64,000 bases of DNA from Pseudomonas arsenicoxydans (GCF_900103875.1 NZ_LT629705.1:5155001-5219000), one strand, 5' to 3'; shown: positions 45,223-56,129, counted from the first letter of the stretch. Program-made: numbers and translations. The notes: generated by a model not told the origin, from the letters alone.

Positions 45223-46623
45223 TTAGACGTTGGCGACGGTCATCTCAGGCAATGGACAGATAATCGAGACTGTGGCTCCACCACCACGCGGTGATTCCTG
45301 GATGCGTAGTACGAACCCATGTAACCGAACGATTGCCGATACCAGAGAAAGCCCCAATCCATGCCCAGGTTGCTGACGAGTAGAGTCGCCGCGATAAAGC
45401 CTGCGAATCACGCTTTCACGCTCTGTCTCCGGTATTCCAGGGCCATTGTCCGAAACCTCGATATTGAGCGAGTTATGCGTCAAGGAGCCGCTCATGTGAA
45501 TCATACCGCCCCTGGGCGTGAATTTAATGGCGTTATCCAAAAGGTTAACCAGTGCCTCAAACAGGAGAGAAACATCACCAGATAACGCCGGAAGATCTGC
45601 AGATAGATCAAGGTGCAATGTCAGCCCTTGCTCCTGTGCCAAGGGCTCGAAAAACTCATGCGCCTGTGTCAGTAGCGATGCGGGTTGGAAAGATTCGAAG
45701 CCTGACCTCCTCCTTGTATCTTCAAGTTCAGAGATTCGCAGCAACCCTTGGAAACGCAACATGATGGATTCACTCTCTTCCAACGCCATGTCTAAGGTCT
45801 CTGCATGAGAGCTATCAAGGGGCAACTGCTGTAGCTGGTAAAGATGGGCACGCAGACGGGTCAAGGGAGTACGCAGATCGTGCGCGATACCGTCACACGC
45901 CCCCTTAACCTCGTGCATAAGCTGTTCTATATGCTCAAGCATGACATTGACGGCATTGGCCAACATGTCGAGTTCATCAAGGCGTGAAGATAGCGGCAGG
46001 CGTTCACCGAGGTTGCCCGAGACAATACTCTCAGTGCAGCTTTGAAGTCGCTGAACTCTTCGTAAGGGCCTTCGCCTCAAGAGCCGCCAACCTATCAACC
46101 CAGGGATAAGGGTAAGAGAAAACCCCCAAAATAATGCCTGCTCGATGATACCGCCGACTGCGGATATAGACCCTCCATCACGCGACAGGATCAAGATTCG
46201 ACCATCGTTGCGATGCTGCATCAACGCATGGCTACTTCGGGTTTGCTCTCTTGGTAAGGCGATGCTCAAGCCTCTCTCCAGATAATGTACCTGGCCGTCA
46301 TCTGGCAGACTTGCTCGCAAACGGAGCAGGTCACCGGCAATATGAGTGCCGTCGGCTTCGAACAAGCCGTATGCGTCGATCCCTGAAGTCGAATACACCT
46401 CACTGGCAGCCAGTTCGCCTTCCAGATTTGCATCATCAATCTTTTGGTAATAATGGGCGCGCTGCATCAATGTCCGCTCGGCAACAGCCCCGAGATAGGT
46501 AGAGATTTTCCAATAAAGCACGCCTGTAAAAACGGCGCCCCAAGCGATAAAAAATAAGGCATAGAGCCCTATAAGACGGCTATTCGAAGATCGCCAGCGT
46601 TCATTCCTGGGGGGCAAAGACAT
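45223..46623 (-). CDS. Sensor histidine kinase
   Basis: The 466-residue kinase has two membrane helices bordering a periplasmic sensor (about 45-150), HAMP, an HisKA H-box (CDGIAHDLRTPLTRLRAHL) and HATPase_c with NLLDNAIKFTP, DNGPGIP and GHGLGLSLVSAI. ATG 46623 was chosen because it overlaps the end of the regulator gene by 23 bp. It lies between the D,D-carboxypeptidase and the orphan binding protein. Confidence 0.88.
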   Translation of the reverse strand: MSLPPRNERWRSSNSRLIGLYALFFIAWGAVFTGVLYWKISTYLGAVAERTLMQRAHYYQKIDDANLEGELAASEVYSTSGIDAYGLFEADGTHIAGDLLRLRASLPDDGQVHYLERGLSIALPREQTRSSHALMQHRNDGRILILSRDGGSISAVGGIIEQALFWGFSLTLIPGLIGWRLLRRRPLRRVQRLQSCTESIVSGNLGERLPLSSRLDELDMLANAVNVMLEHIEQLMHEVKGACDGIAHDLRTPLTRLRAHLYQLQQLPLDSSHAETLDMALEESESIMLRFQGLLRISELEDTRRRSGFESFQPASLLTQAHEFFEPLAQEQGLTLHLDLSADLPALSGDVSLLFEALVNLLDNAIKFTPRGGMIHMSGSLTHNSLNIEVSDNGPGIPETERESVIRRLYRGDSTRQQPGHGLGLSLVSAIVRLHGFVLRIQESPRGGGATVSIICPLPEMTVANV

Positions 46624-47278
46624 AACCAGAACCGCGTATTGTTTGAATGACAGGTGAGTTTCCACCCTCGATTTTTTTCCGCAGCCGACCGATATGGACA
46701 TCAATAATGTTCGTACCAGGATCGAAGTGATATCCCCAAACCGCCTGAAAAAGCATGGTTCTAGTGACCAGTTGACCGGGGTTGCGCATGAAATAAGTGA
46801 GCAGTTTGAACTCAGTTGGCAGAAGCGGAATCCGCACGTCCAATCGACTGAGTGATTGTTCGATGAGATCAATATGGAGGTTGCCGCAACTTAATCGACG
46901 CTCACTTACACTTGCAGTCGGACGCCTTAGCAGAACTTCCACCCTGGCGATCATTTCGACCGTAGAGAAAGGTTTGGTCAGGTAGTCATCGCCACCCGAA
47001 CGAAGCCCTTTCACCCGCTCATCGACATCGGACAATGCGCTGATCATCAAGACCGGCGTCTGAATGCCGAGGCTTCGCAACGTACTGATTATCGTCAAAC
47101 CATCGAAATCAGGCAGCATCCGGTCAAGCGTTATCACATCGTGGCCGCCAGAAATGGCCGCTGATAATCCATCACGACCGTTAGCCGCCCATAAAACACC
47201 AAACCCATGGGAGGTCAGCGCGTTAACAATAGCCTTGGCTGTAACCTCATCGTCCTCTATGACCAGCGCGCGATTCAT
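46601..47278 (-). CDS. OmpR-family response regulator
   Basis: The 225-residue protein has a receiver domain (ALVIEDDEVTAKAIV, phosphoacceptor Asp in LDRMLPDFDG, Lys in YLTKPFS) and a winged-helix output domain (TEFKLLTYFMRNPGQLVTRTML; GTNIIDVHIGRLRKKIE). GGAG lies 6 bases before the ATG. It forms an operon with the kinase. Confidence 0.9.
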   Translation of the reverse strand: MNRALVIEDDEVTAKAIVNALTSHGFGVLWAANGRDGLSAAISGGHDVITLDRMLPDFDGLTIISTLRSLGIQTPVLMISALSDVDERVKGLRSGGDDYLTKPFSTVEMIARVEVLLRRPTASVSERRLSCGNLHIDLIEQSLSRLDVRIPLLPTEFKLLTYFMRNPGQLVTRTMLFQAVWGYHFDPGTNIIDVHIGRLRKKIEGGNSPVIQTIRGSGYVFAPQE

Positions 47279-47490
47279 TTTGACTCCACACAACGATTGC
47301 AAACCTAAAACTCAAGCAAGCTCCAAGCGCCGTAAATATTCAAGATTGGTGCAGCCTAGGCAGGGAGCATCCGACGGTAAACTAAATTTTTCTTAACCCG
47401 CCTTAATTTCGACATTGCTTGAAATGTAACTATTTTTTCGCGCCTCCACCGCTAAACCTCATTTCTACGCTGAATTCAGGATATCCCGTC

Positions 47491-48276
47491 ATGACGAAGA
47501 CCTTAATGAGGCTCGCATTGGCCTGCTTGTTTTTCTTGGCAGATGGCATTGAGGCACAGGATGCCACCCCCACCAAGACGCTTACTCTATTTGTGTCTGG
47601 AGGCTTCATCGCGGCGATTCAATCCTTAGCCTCCGTTTATGAAAAAGCGACGGGATTCAGCCTAATCATCAAAGAGTCCCCACCTACCGGCACTACCCCA
47701 ATCGCAATCACGAATCGGCTGGCGCGCGGTGAAAATGCAGACGTCGTAATCATGGAGGATTGGGAGCTTCGAAAGCTGATAGATCAGGGTCAGCTGCAAA
47801 AAACGAGTCGAATCGATCTTGGCAAATCGTTCATTGCCATGGCTGTCCGCAAAGGCACGAAAAAACCCGATATAAGCAATATGAAGAGCTTCAAAAAGAC
47901 GTTACTCGACGCAAAGTCCCTGGCTCTATCGGATACGCCCAGTGGAACATATCTGTCACGTATTCTCTTCCCTCAAATGCACATCTCTGAGCGGTTGATG
48001 GTCAAGACCCGAACGATTTCCGCCGAGCCTGTCGGAGAATCAGTCGCCCGTGGCGAAGCGGAGATAGGCTTCCAACAATTGAGTGAACTGATGCACATGG
48101 AAGGCATCGATGTGATAGGGCTTATTCCAGATCAGGTGCAGAAAATGACGATGTACTCAGCCGCCATCACCACTGGTGGCGTACAGCAAGAGGAGGCCGC
48201 AGCGCTGTTGAAATACTTGAGTTCAAAGGTCGCCAGGACAGCCATCAAGCTCAGTGGATTAACACCTGTGCATTGA
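47491..48276 (+). CDS. ModA-like periplasmic substrate-binding protein (orphan)
   Basis: The 261-residue precursor has a signal peptide ending GIEAQ and the molybdate-binding-type fold (TLFVSGGFIAAIQSLASVYEKATG; LARGENADVVIMEDWELRKL; SDTPSGTYLSRIL; GEAEIGFQQLSEL). No permease or ATPase genes are nearby. It is divergent from the two-component system and may work as a ligand-sensing partner. The ligand is uncertain. Confidence 0.75.
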   Translation: MTKTLMRLALACLFFLADGIEAQDATPTKTLTLFVSGGFIAAIQSLASVYEKATGFSLIIKESPPTGTTPIAITNRLARGENADVVIMEDWELRKLIDQGQLQKTSRIDLGKSFIAMAVRKGTKKPDISNMKSFKKTLLDAKSLALSDTPSGTYLSRILFPQMHISERLMVKTRTISAEPVGESVARGEAEIGFQQLSELMHMEGIDVIGLIPDQVQKMTMYSAAITTGGVQQEEAAALLKYLSSKVARTAIKLSGLTPVH

Positions 48277-48867
48277 GTTTCTCAGGAGAGCGGCATACTG
48301 AATGGCGCCATCTGGAGCACCGGGGACGCTCGCTATTGGGACACGGCCAGAATTGTTGCGGCTTTCTGATGGGTCAATTTGGGGGAGTACTTCGCTTGCT
48401 GACTCAAGCTTGCACCATCGAGTTCTTGAGGGCTTATCGGGGATGCTCGGCCAGCCAGAATCAAGGCGAGAACCAGAATGGTAAAGCCTACTAACACCGG
48501 GAATGAGCCCAACCAGAATAGGATGCGTCGGCGGCGCTGGTATGTGTTCAATTGTGCTAGCCCTGTCAGCGTTGGCGAGTTTTTCTCGCTTAATTGTAAT
48601 TCTGTCGCTCAATGTAATTTCTGCCGTCGATGATTACCAGCCCTCGAAAAGTAGAGAGTGTCCGGCGCCAACAGAGGACTTGGAAGGAGCACCTTGGCAA
48701 TGCCATAAGACAAGGTCGTTTTGGGCAGATCTGCTAATCGCTGAGTGCTAGCAGGTGATCGTCATTCTGGAGTCTATAATTTTGGGCGAGTGCGGTTGAA
48801 CCCAAACACCGCAATCGGTTGACTTAGCGGATTCAGCTGGCCACTCCCCCCACAAAGGCAGCTCGAA
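48277..48867. other. Intergenic stretch with gene remnants
   Basis: About 590 bp without a sound gene. A 72-codon leftward frame at 48333-48551 (TTG start) encodes a basic start and one membrane helix (RRRRILFWLGSFPVLVGFTILVLALILAG) and may be the N-terminal remnant of a larger membrane gene, or a real small protein. Confidence 0.45.
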
Positions 48868-49380
48868 ATGAAAAACTCAAAATTGGCGGTGCTCATCCTC
48901 GCTGCTTCGCTTTCCCCCACCTGGGCGTTAGCAGCCGAGCAATCTCAAGTGACCCAGACGCAGCAACAAACGCCGAATATTGCCGAGTTCGATAAGCAGA
49001 TGGCTCAGGCGCAAGAAACCTTCCAGAAGATGCAGGCACAAATGGAGAAAATTCAGCAAACCCAAGATCCTCAACAACGGCAGAAACTCCTCCAGGAGCA
49101 TTGGAATACGATGCAAAGTGGAATGAGCATGATGAACGGTATGTGGGGGCCGGGAATGATGGGGTGCTGCGGTGGTGGAGGCATGATGGGGAATGGACAC
49201 ATGATGCGTGGTGGCCACATGATGGGGTGGCAGGACTACTCGAACTTGCCCCCGGAGCAAAAGAGTCAACGCCAGTACATGATGGACAGGTACACGGGTA
49301 TGCAACAGATGATGATGAATCACATGATGTGGCACCAAAACTATATGCAGGGGCAGCAACCGGCCAAGCCCGGAAAGTAA
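48868..49380 (+). CDS. Met/His-rich secreted protein, possible copper binder
   Basis: The 170-residue precursor has a signal peptide (SLSPTWALA), a Gln-rich helical segment (residues about 25-80) and a tail rich in Met, His, Gly and Cys (MMGCCGGGGMMGNGHMMRGG). The many Met-Met and His-Met pairs suggest binding of Cu(I) or Ag(I) in the periplasm. No copper regulator or pump is next to it. The family was not recognised. Confidence 0.75.
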   Translation: MKNSKLAVLILAASLSPTWALAAEQSQVTQTQQQTPNIAEFDKQMAQAQETFQKMQAQMEKIQQTQDPQQRQKLLQEHWNTMQSGMSMMNGMWGPGMMGCCGGGGMMGNGHMMRGGHMMGWQDYSNLPPEQKSQRQYMMDRYTGMQQMMMNHMMWHQNYMQGQQPAKPGK

Positions 49381-49514
49381 GAGTTTGTTAGCTGTATTGA
49401 TCGCGTAGTGCGCTCTCCGTTTAACTCGGGACGCATTATTAAACTTTGCCCTTTCACCTATGGCATACGGCTAGCACAGTAGTGGCCATCCGCTTATAGG
49501 GCTGAGCATGGTGT

Positions 49515-49724
49515 TCATACAAATGTACTGCCCCACAAAGCTGGACGCTTTGCGCCATAGGCCCGCTCGACAAGGTGTAACGCTGCTAGATACGCATACG
49601 GGTCATGCCGACGTGGCCGTGCCAACGATATAAAACTTATGATCGCATCCGCTTGTTTACTCCTGCGAAGAGCCAGTTCGAGCGGGCTAGATATTATTTC
49701 AGGGTAACCGTCCGCCCAACACAC
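49515..49724 (-). pseudogene. IS66-family transposase, C-terminal remnant
   Basis: Residues ALRRSKQADAIISFISLARPRRHDPYAYL resemble the end of IS66 TnpC (LRAGKRAAAIMSLIQSAKLNGHDPYAYLKDVL). The rest is missing, and no start or terminal repeat was found. It marks an old insertion. Confidence 0.5.
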
Positions 49725-49806
49725 CTACCCGACCACAGCACTTAGGGCAATGATGCCAAATCAATCCAAAGCGGACACCTGTAATGCCCATACCTGCACA
49801 TTCGCA

Positions 49807-50784
49807 TTAGTTTTGGCTAAGGTCAGTTATCCCACCATGCGTTTCGAGGCGTGTTTGCCTGCGATAAAAGGCGTGAATAGCCCACACCACCCCGATGAAT
49901 AGAAACCCTGTCCCAAGCGCTTCCATGGAAGAGGGCCAGCGTTGGTTGATGAACAGGCCCATCGCAGTCGCGTAAAGGGTTTCGCTGGCGATCAATTGCC
50001 CGCTTAGAGCCAGAGGTAGGCGTCGAGTTGCGATAGACCATGCCCAGGCACCTGCAAGCGTGGCCCCTAGCCCCTGAATTAACCCACAGACTATTAGCGC
50101 CTGAGTACCTGCTAACCCGCTCGGATGGCTAGCGAAGTGGGACAGTTTCAAGTACAGCCCAACTGGGATGAAGGCCAGCATTTCGACGCTACACATGAAG
50201 ATCAGCATGGCCGACCAAAGCATGGGGGACATGCTTGGACGTTGAGCCAAAGCACTTTCATTTAATAGGCCAAAACCAGTCCAAAATCCGATCGCCAACA
50301 ACGTTGCGAGCAGCCCAGATAGTATTGAAGTTGTAGGGCGCACCACCGTCGCGCTGCTAAAGTCAAACACGCTCAGGTTGACCAAACTTATGCCCAATGC
50401 CGCTACCAACAGTGGCCCGGCAATAGCGCGCCAGGGCACGCTGGAGCTTCGCAAGTTGCCGGCAATCGCTAGCACGATCGGTACTGACCCCATCATCACC
50501 GGAGGGATCACCGGCCCAGCTGCCAAGACCGCAGTGGTGATCAGGAAGAAGTAACCGATGTATCCTAAGAAGCCCAGCAGTGCGGTGCAGGCCCAGTCGC
50601 TCAGTCGCAATTGCCGCAATTCGCTACGGTAAACAAACAGCACGAGCAGGCTACCTAAGCCGGCAAAGGCATAGCTCACCACAGCCAGATCAAAAAGGCT
50701 GTAATCGCCGACCAAACCCGGAAAGATGTAGAGCAGCGACCAGGAAAAAGTGGCGGCAATGGCCGCTAATAAGCCTAGGGTCAT
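49807..50784 (-). CDS. EamA/DMT-family transporter
   Basis: The 325-residue protein has about ten membrane helices in two EamA halves (GLLAAIAATFSWSLLYIFPGLV; QLIASETLYATAMGLFINQRWPSSMEALGTGFLFIGVVW). It probably exports a small metabolite. The ATG at 50784 overlaps the TetR stop (ATGA). Confidence 0.84.
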   Translation of the reverse strand: MTLGLLAAIAATFSWSLLYIFPGLVGDYSLFDLAVVSYAFAGLGSLLVLFVYRSELRQLRLSDWACTALLGFLGYIGYFFLITTAVLAAGPVIPPVMMGSVPIVLAIAGNLRSSSVPWRAIAGPLLVAALGISLVNLSVFDFSSATVVRPTTSILSGLLATLLAIGFWTGFGLLNESALAQRPSMSPMLWSAMLIFMCSVEMLAFIPVGLYLKLSHFASHPSGLAGTQALIVCGLIQGLGATLAGAWAWSIATRRLPLALSGQLIASETLYATAMGLFINQRWPSSMEALGTGFLFIGVVWAIHAFYRRQTRLETHGGITDLSQN

Positions 50785-51353
50785 GCGCTCTGCTCCTGCT
50801 GCCCCAGCTTCTGGATCCAGCAATGAGCTACGTGCCGGGCAGTGTCGAATACCCGTACGTCCTGGCCCATGGCGCCGCTGACAAAACTGCCCTCCAGCAA
50901 GATAAACAGCCCCTCCGCAACTACGTCCGGGTCGCTTATACCGGCGCGCATGGCCAATGCAGTAAGATTTTCGCGTATCCCTTGCTTATGCCTGCTCACG
51001 GCCAAATGCACAGGGTGGCTAAACTGGGGGAATTCAGCCGCACTGTTGACGAACAGGCACCCGCGTCCGCTATCTTTCAAAAGAAAGCGTTGATACAAAT
51101 CAAAGAACGCTAGCATGCCGCTGACCGGGTCAGGATGCACAGCCAAGGTGCGCGCTACCTCTTCACGCCAGCGTCGGTCACGCTCCTCAAGGCAAGCCAC
51201 TATCAGCGCATCCTTGGAGGGGAAATGGCTGTAGAGCGTCATCTTGGTAACACCCGCCATCGCGGCGATGGCCATCACACCAGTAATGTTTATACCTTGT
51301 GACAGAAACAGCTTCAGCGCTGAGTCAATCAAGCGCTCACGGGTATTGTCCAT
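50781..51353 (-). CDS. TetR-family regulator
   Basis: The 190-residue protein has the HTH (RERLIDSALKLFLSQGINITGVMAIAAMAGVTKMTLYSHFPSKDALIVACL) and a C-terminal effector domain containing Cys104-type sites (GRGCLFVNSAAEF), as in TetR proteins for reactive electrophiles. It is translationally coupled to the exporter gene it presumably controls. Confidence 0.88.
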   Translation of the reverse strand: MDNTRERLIDSALKLFLSQGINITGVMAIAAMAGVTKMTLYSHFPSKDALIVACLEERDRRWREEVARTLAVHPDPVSGMLAFFDLYQRFLLKDSGRGCLFVNSAAEFPQFSHPVHLAVSRHKQGIRENLTALAMRAGISDPDVVAEGLFILLEGSFVSGAMGQDVRVFDTARHVAHCWIQKLGQQEQSA

Positions 51354-51510
51354 TTAAGGCACTCCGGCAGAGGGACGGAGCCGAATATACTGACCGGTAA
51401 GATTGGTGGGCATCCAAATACGACCTGAATCATGGCAGCTACGACACAGGCGGCACCATGCCAGTGCAGCAGTAAATCGTAGGATTTAGCCAATCAGGAA
51501 GTTTGCTACG

Positions 51511-52407
51511 CTAGCTAGGTGAGTTCGCCGGACGCTTACATTTCAGGAGCTGCTTGCGGATACTCAACAGTTCGCGATGGCGCTCCTCACTGGTCTTTGG
51601 ATATGACATTTTCAGTCCATCCAGCACATCTGAAAAAATCTGAGAGACGATTAGTCGGGCATTTTTCTTGTCATCAGCAGGCACAATATACCAAGGCGTC
51701 TCGGTCGTACTTGTTGCACTAAGACATTTTTCGTACGCCTGCATGTAGTCTTTCCAATACATGCGCTCCTCGATGTCGGCAGCACTAAATTTCCAGTTTT
51801 TTTCCGGCTTATCGATGCGATCAAGGAAGCGCTTTCGTTGCTCTTCTTTCGAGAGATGAAGAAAGAATTTTACAACTCGGGTTCCGTTGCCTGAGAGGTG
51901 TCGCTCCAAATTGGAGATCGAACGATATCGGTCGCGCCAGACTGTACTCTTGTTTTCAAGAGCATCCGGGAGCCCCTCGCTTCGGAGAATCTCAGGATGG
52001 ACACGGGCTATCAATACCTCCTCATAATACGATCGGTTGAATATGCCAATGCGCCCGCGCTCCGGTAAATTACGTGTAGTTCGCCAGAGAAAGTCGTGCT
52101 CCAATTCAGCCGCGCTGGGATGCTTGAAGCTGAATACTTGGCAACCTTGCGGATTAACCCCCGACATCACATGCTTGATGGCACCATCTTTTCCCGCCGC
52201 GTCCATCGCCTGGAAAATTAGCAGAACGGCATAACGATTGGACGCGTAAAGAAGCTGTTGCTGCGCGCTCAATTGCGCAACATGCGCTCTCAAAAGCTTG
52301 CGATATTGCTGTTTTGATTTGTAGAAGGGTTCCACCTTAGTCGGCCACTTACGGAGATTGACCGCGTCGCCTTCCCGAACTTTAAAATCCTCCGAATTGA
52401 TTTTCAT
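51511..52407 (-). CDS. ppk2: Polyphosphate kinase 2 family protein
   Basis: The 298-residue protein has the PPK2 Walker-like loop [16 protein letters not shown] (around 66-80), the NRSYYEEVL block, the [32 protein letters not shown] lid and [14 protein letters not shown]. It phosphorylates AMP/ADP or GDP with polyphosphate. ATG 52407 overlaps the stop of the proton ATPase gene (ATGA), so the two are translationally coupled. Confidence 0.88.
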   Translation of the reverse strand: MKINSEDFKVREGDAVNLRKWPTKVEPFYKSKQQYRKLLRAHVAQLSAQQQLLYASNRYAVLLIFQAMDAAGKDGAIKHVMSGVNPQGCQVFSFKHPSAAELEHDFLWRTTRNLPERGRIGIFNRSYYEEVLIARVHPEILRSEGLPDALENKSTVWRDRYRSISNLERHLSGNGTRVVKFFLHLSKEEQRKRFLDRIDKPEKNWKFSAADIEERMYWKDYMQAYEKCLSATSTTETPWYIVPADDKKNARLIVSQIFSDVLDGLKMSYPKTSEERHRELLSIRKQLLKCKRPANSPS

Positions 52408-54920
52408 ATTCCGCCTTTTGGTGCCGCCGGCACGATTGCTGGTTGCCTTGAAGCTGCATTGGGAACTCGCCATCTGATCATCGCAACCTTCAAAGTGTCG
52501 TTCAGAATTAGACAGGAGAACAGTGCATAACCGAATATTGAGAGCATCTGCCATCCGGGCAAAGGAGCGAGCCCCTTAATTCCTACGAACGTCAGGACTG
52601 TTCCCACAATGGCGTCCGCTATTAAAGCTGACATGAAGGTCTTACTCGGTAGGCTAGCCCAAAACCAGCTGCGCTCTCGTGCGGACACGACTGAAAAAAT
52701 GGCGAAGTAGAGGAGCATGAGAAAGCTGAACGTGTAGAGAGTGTCGTTGTTGCTTGCCAAATCAAATCGGGCCCAACAGACCCACAATAGAAAAAGCGTT
52801 TCGGCAACCATCGCGATGCCAAGAACCACCGACACGCAGATGAAACCGCCGATGTTCCAGGTCTCGGGGCTCTTCGATGGCTTAACATTGTCCGTGGAGA
52901 GGGAAACTTTCGCGAAGTCCGTTAAGAACACCAGCAGCAGCATCGCGAAGGCGGAGACCACGAACTTACCTGTTACAACGAACGCGATGGCCACAAACGC
53001 GGCTTTCAGGATCGTACGGCTGATCTTGTTGATGATCCATGTAAGGATTCTTTGATAAATCGTCCGTCCCTGCTCGACCAACGTGACGATGTTGATCAGC
53101 CCCGCCTCGGTCAAAACAACGCTCGCGGCGCTCTTGGCGACATCGGTAGCGGTACTGACCGCTATTCCAACTTCGGCTTGACGGAGAGCTGGAGCGTCGT
53201 TGACGCCGTCGCCCGTCATTCCGGTTACGTGCCCTGCGGCTTGAAGATGCTTTACCACGATATATTTATCTTCCGGGTACACTTCGGCAAATCCGTCAGC
53301 ACCGCCGAAAAGGTCGTCTCCGGCACCCGTTTGTGAGCTCGCGGCCTTTAAATCCGCGACGCGCCGGATCTGGGTGAGTCCGACGCCTTCGCCGATCTGG
53401 AGTGCCACCGGGAGCGCGTCCCCTGTCAGCATCTTGACCTGGACTCCCAACTCATTAAGAGTTGAGATAAGTTGCCTGGCGTCCGGTCGCGGAGGATCGT
53501 ACAACTCCACGAGTCCAATCAGTACAGGGACGCCATCCTCGGCGCCGCGAGCTACCGCTAGCGTGCGAAAGCCTTTTGCCGCTGACTCGCTGACGCGCGC
53601 ATCCAACGTCTCGATTTCGAGAGGCAGGAGTCCACAAGCTTCGGCGATGGTGCGCACGGCGCCCTTCATTACGCGCACCCGCTGACCATTCTGCTCAATA
53701 ACAGCTTCCGTCCGCCGAGTTTTCGCATCGAATGGAGCGAAGGATACGGTTGTTCCAACGGCAATGCCGTCGAAGGCATGATGTGTTTTAGCTGCGGCGA
53801 GAAAGGCAAGATCTATAGGATCCTGGTTGGATTCCTGTGACGCTAGCGCGCCCGCGATCAGAACGTCGGCTTCCGTCGAGCGTTTTAGTGGGGTCACTCC
53901 CGTGACCGCCAATTGATTCATTGTGATTGTGCCTGTCTTGTCCACGCAAAGGACGTCCATCGTCGCGGCGTCTTCCGCAGCACTCAACCGAGTGACAAGC
54001 ACCCCACGCTGGGCCAGTTCCTTCGACCCGAAAGCCATGCTGACGGTGAACATAACGGGAAGAGCTACAGGTACCGCGCTCATGAGTAGGACAAGCAGGA
54101 GAGGGATCATTTCGAGCAGCGGCACGCCGCGAATCAGCGATAGCGTGAGCACCACGCCAAGTAGCACACCAACAATGACAAACAGCCAGCGCACGATCTT
54201 AGTCACGACCGCTTCGATATGAAGTTTCGGATGCGCCTGCTGCACGAGTTCTGTGGTTCGGCCGAAATAGGTTTGTGCCCCCGTAAGGATCACCACGCCG
54301 TTGCCTTCCCCACGACGGACGATAGACCCGGAGGAGAGGACTTCGCCGGGTGCTTTATCAGTTTCTTTCGACTCGCCCGTTAGCGCCGATTGATCCAGGC
54401 TCATCGCGCCGGTGAGGAGTTTCACATCTGCTGGAATGATGTCACCTGAGCGTACGCGGATAATGTCACCTGGTACCAGTTCTCGGGCGGTAATCACCTG
54501 CCACTTCGAGTCGCGCAGCACTCGGGTATTAACCTGTAAGCGTTTTTGTAGAGCTTTGACGACGCCAGCGGCGCGCTGTTCCTGAGTGAAACTCAGTACA
54601 GCGTTGACAACCAGTAATAAGCCCACAACTGCAAGATCAGTATAGTTTCCCAGTACAGCGGATAAAATCATGATCAGTTCGAGCATCCAAGCCGAGATCC
54701 CCCAGAATTTTCGCAGGAATCTCAAAGCCGGATGCCCTTTCGTCTCCGCTACTTCGTTGTAGCCGTGCTCCATGCGCTGCGTTTCGACCTGCGCATGCGT
54801 GAGACCTACATCAGGGTTAACATGCAGCGCTGCAAGCGTTTGAAGAACCGTTGCAGCGGCGATGTCAGTTGCGTTTACTGGAGGAGGCCGAGCGTCGGAG
54901 TCATTTTTGAGGGGGCTCAT
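52404..54920 (-). CDS. Plasma-membrane proton-pumping P-type ATPase (P3A)
   Basis: The 838-residue P-type ATPase has TGES (181-184), the phosphorylated Asp327 in DKTGTIT, the P3A PVALPVMF helix, TGDALPVA and [10 protein letters not shown]. It resembles fungal and plant H+-ATPases and lacks metal-binding CPx motifs and a long C-terminal regulatory tail. It would pump protons out at the cost of ATP. PPK2 follows in the same operon. Confidence 0.88.
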   Translation of the reverse strand: MSPLKNDSDARPPPVNATDIAAATVLQTLAALHVNPDVGLTHAQVETQRMEHGYNEVAETKGHPALRFLRKFWGISAWMLELIMILSAVLGNYTDLAVVGLLLVVNAVLSFTQEQRAAGVVKALQKRLQVNTRVLRDSKWQVITARELVPGDIIRVRSGDIIPADVKLLTGAMSLDQSALTGESKETDKAPGEVLSSGSIVRRGEGNGVVILTGAQTYFGRTTELVQQAHPKLHIEAVVTKIVRWLFVIVGVLLGVVLTLSLIRGVPLLEMIPLLLVLLMSAVPVALPVMFTVSMAFGSKELAQRGVLVTRLSAAEDAATMDVLCVDKTGTITMNQLAVTGVTPLKRSTEADVLIAGALASQESNQDPIDLAFLAAAKTHHAFDGIAVGTTVSFAPFDAKTRRTEAVIEQNGQRVRVMKGAVRTIAEACGLLPLEIETLDARVSESAAKGFRTLAVARGAEDGVPVLIGLVELYDPPRPDARQLISTLNELGVQVKMLTGDALPVALQIGEGVGLTQIRRVADLKAASSQTGAGDDLFGGADGFAEVYPEDKYIVVKHLQAAGHVTGMTGDGVNDAPALRQAEVGIAVSTATDVAKSAASVVLTEAGLINIVTLVEQGRTIYQRILTWIINKISRTILKAAFVAIAFVVTGKFVVSAFAMLLLVFLTDFAKVSLSTDNVKPSKSPETWNIGGFICVSVVLGIAMVAETLFLLWVCWARFDLASNNDTLYTFSFLMLLYFAIFSVVSARERSWFWASLPSKTFMSALIADAIVGTVLTFVGIKGLAPLPGWQMLSIFGYALFSCLILNDTLKVAMIRWRVPNAASRQPAIVPAAPKGGI

Positions 54921-55266
54921 CCTGAATATCCTTCTCTATCGTTTACGCAAGTCACACTGGTTTTGGTGGGTGGATCGTAAGGCCTCATTCGTCTGCGACA
55001 TTCGCCCAAAATACGCCCGTTACCAAGGTTTTTAGATTTTCTTAAAACGCTCCATAGCAAAACCAGAATCCGGTGTTGCACAGCCCCGTCCCTCTGCATT
55101 GTCTTTCCAAACCTGAGCGGGTTGCTCACCTGACCGCCTCGCACTAGATTGGAGAACGGCTTGGAGGGATTTCAAAAACGGTAAAAAACTCATAGGTGAT
55201 CGAGTTACCAATCGAGATTCCACATAGCTCAAATTCGCATCTCCCAGATTATAGGAAGGGTTCAGG
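54921..55266. other. Intergenic region
   Basis: About 345 bp between DUF190 and the proton ATPase, all leftward genes. No gene or clear terminator was seen. Confidence 0.55.
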
Positions 55267-55590
55267 CTAACTGGCCTTCTTGCCGACAGTGCCCAACTCG
55301 ATAGGAGCTTTTATATAAAACACAGAGATGTCCTCAACCTCCAACCTCTTGAACAACCTTTCAGATTCATCCTCGGTAATAGCCATACGAATCTCTGTAG
55401 GCTGATCTGCCAACTCAAAAAAGTGGGAGGAATGCAGCCGCCCTGTGTGTCCAAAGCCCTCAATGGCCGTAGACAAGGTCGCACCGCGCAGCCCCATTTC
55501 TTTAGCCAAATCAACGATCCACTCGCCAAGCATCTTTCCCTGATAACGACGGTTCTGTTGAGTAAAGAAAATCACCAGAAAGCCTTTCAT
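55267..55590 (-). CDS. DUF190 family protein
   Basis: The 107-residue protein (FLVIFFTQQNRRYQGKMLGEWIVDLAKEMGLRGATLSTAIEGFG) fits DUF190, a ferredoxin-like, PII-resembling family often next to FluC/CrcB. ATG 55590 follows AAGGAG by 6 bases. It starts 10 bp after the FluC stop and is probably controlled by the fluoride riboswitch. Confidence 0.87.
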   Translation of the reverse strand: MKGFLVIFFTQQNRRYQGKMLGEWIVDLAKEMGLRGATLSTAIEGFGHTGRLHSSHFFELADQPTEIRMAITEDESERLFKRLEVEDISVFYIKAPIELGTVGKKAS

Positions 55591-55600
55591 TACCATCTCC

Positions 55601-55984
55601 TTAACGCGTGCCAATCATTTGATAGGACAAAAGCCCGGCAGCGGTCATCGCTAACGAGCCTACAACGTGCAATGAAATTGAGCCGAACGCCCACAGAAGT
55701 CTACCCTCCTGAATCAGGGCAACTGTTTCGGCTGAAAACGTGGAGAAGGTGGTGAGCCCCCCACAGAAACCCGTGATGATCAGCAGGCGCCATTCAGGGC
55801 TTAAGGTGGGGGACGCGGCCAAGAAAGCGATAGCTAACCCAATGATGTAGCCTCCGACCAAGTTCGCGACCACAGTGCCTGGCGGAATCGTAGGGAACAG
55901 TCCGTTCAGTGTCATGCCCAAGAGCCAGCGCAACCAGGCACCAAGGGATGCGCCGATAGCTATGACGAGAAGTGACTTCAGCAT
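55601..55984 (-). CDS. crcB: Fluoride exporter FluC (CrcB)
   Basis: The 127-residue protein has the FluC motifs [28 protein letters not shown] and [15 protein letters not shown]. It assembles as a double-barrelled fluoride channel dimer. A fluoride riboswitch lies about 145 bp upstream of its start, and DUF190 follows it. Confidence 0.92.
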   Translation of the reverse strand: MLKSLLVIAIGASLGAWLRWLLGMTLNGLFPTIPPGTVVANLVGGYIIGLAIAFLAASPTLSPEWRLLIITGFCGGLTTFSTFSAETVALIQEGRLLWAFGSISLHVVGSLAMTAAGLLSYQMIGTR

Positions 55985-56129
55985 GGTCGCATGTCTCCCC
56001 AGGACTGATAGAACCGAGGAGGTGCTGATAAGCGCAAATTACGAGTGGTAGCTGATATGAGATTTTGAGTCACGATCCTGTCCTGAATTGGAGAACAGGG
56101 AGACGCACCTACGCACCCTGTCCAGGGTT

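Noticed and set aside
48503..48751. 82-codon rightward frame
   Set aside because: No ribosome-binding site, no conserved features, overlaps other weak frames.
55032..55232. 66-codon leftward frame upstream of the proton ATPase
   Set aside because: No ribosome-binding site or family likeness; left as intergenic.
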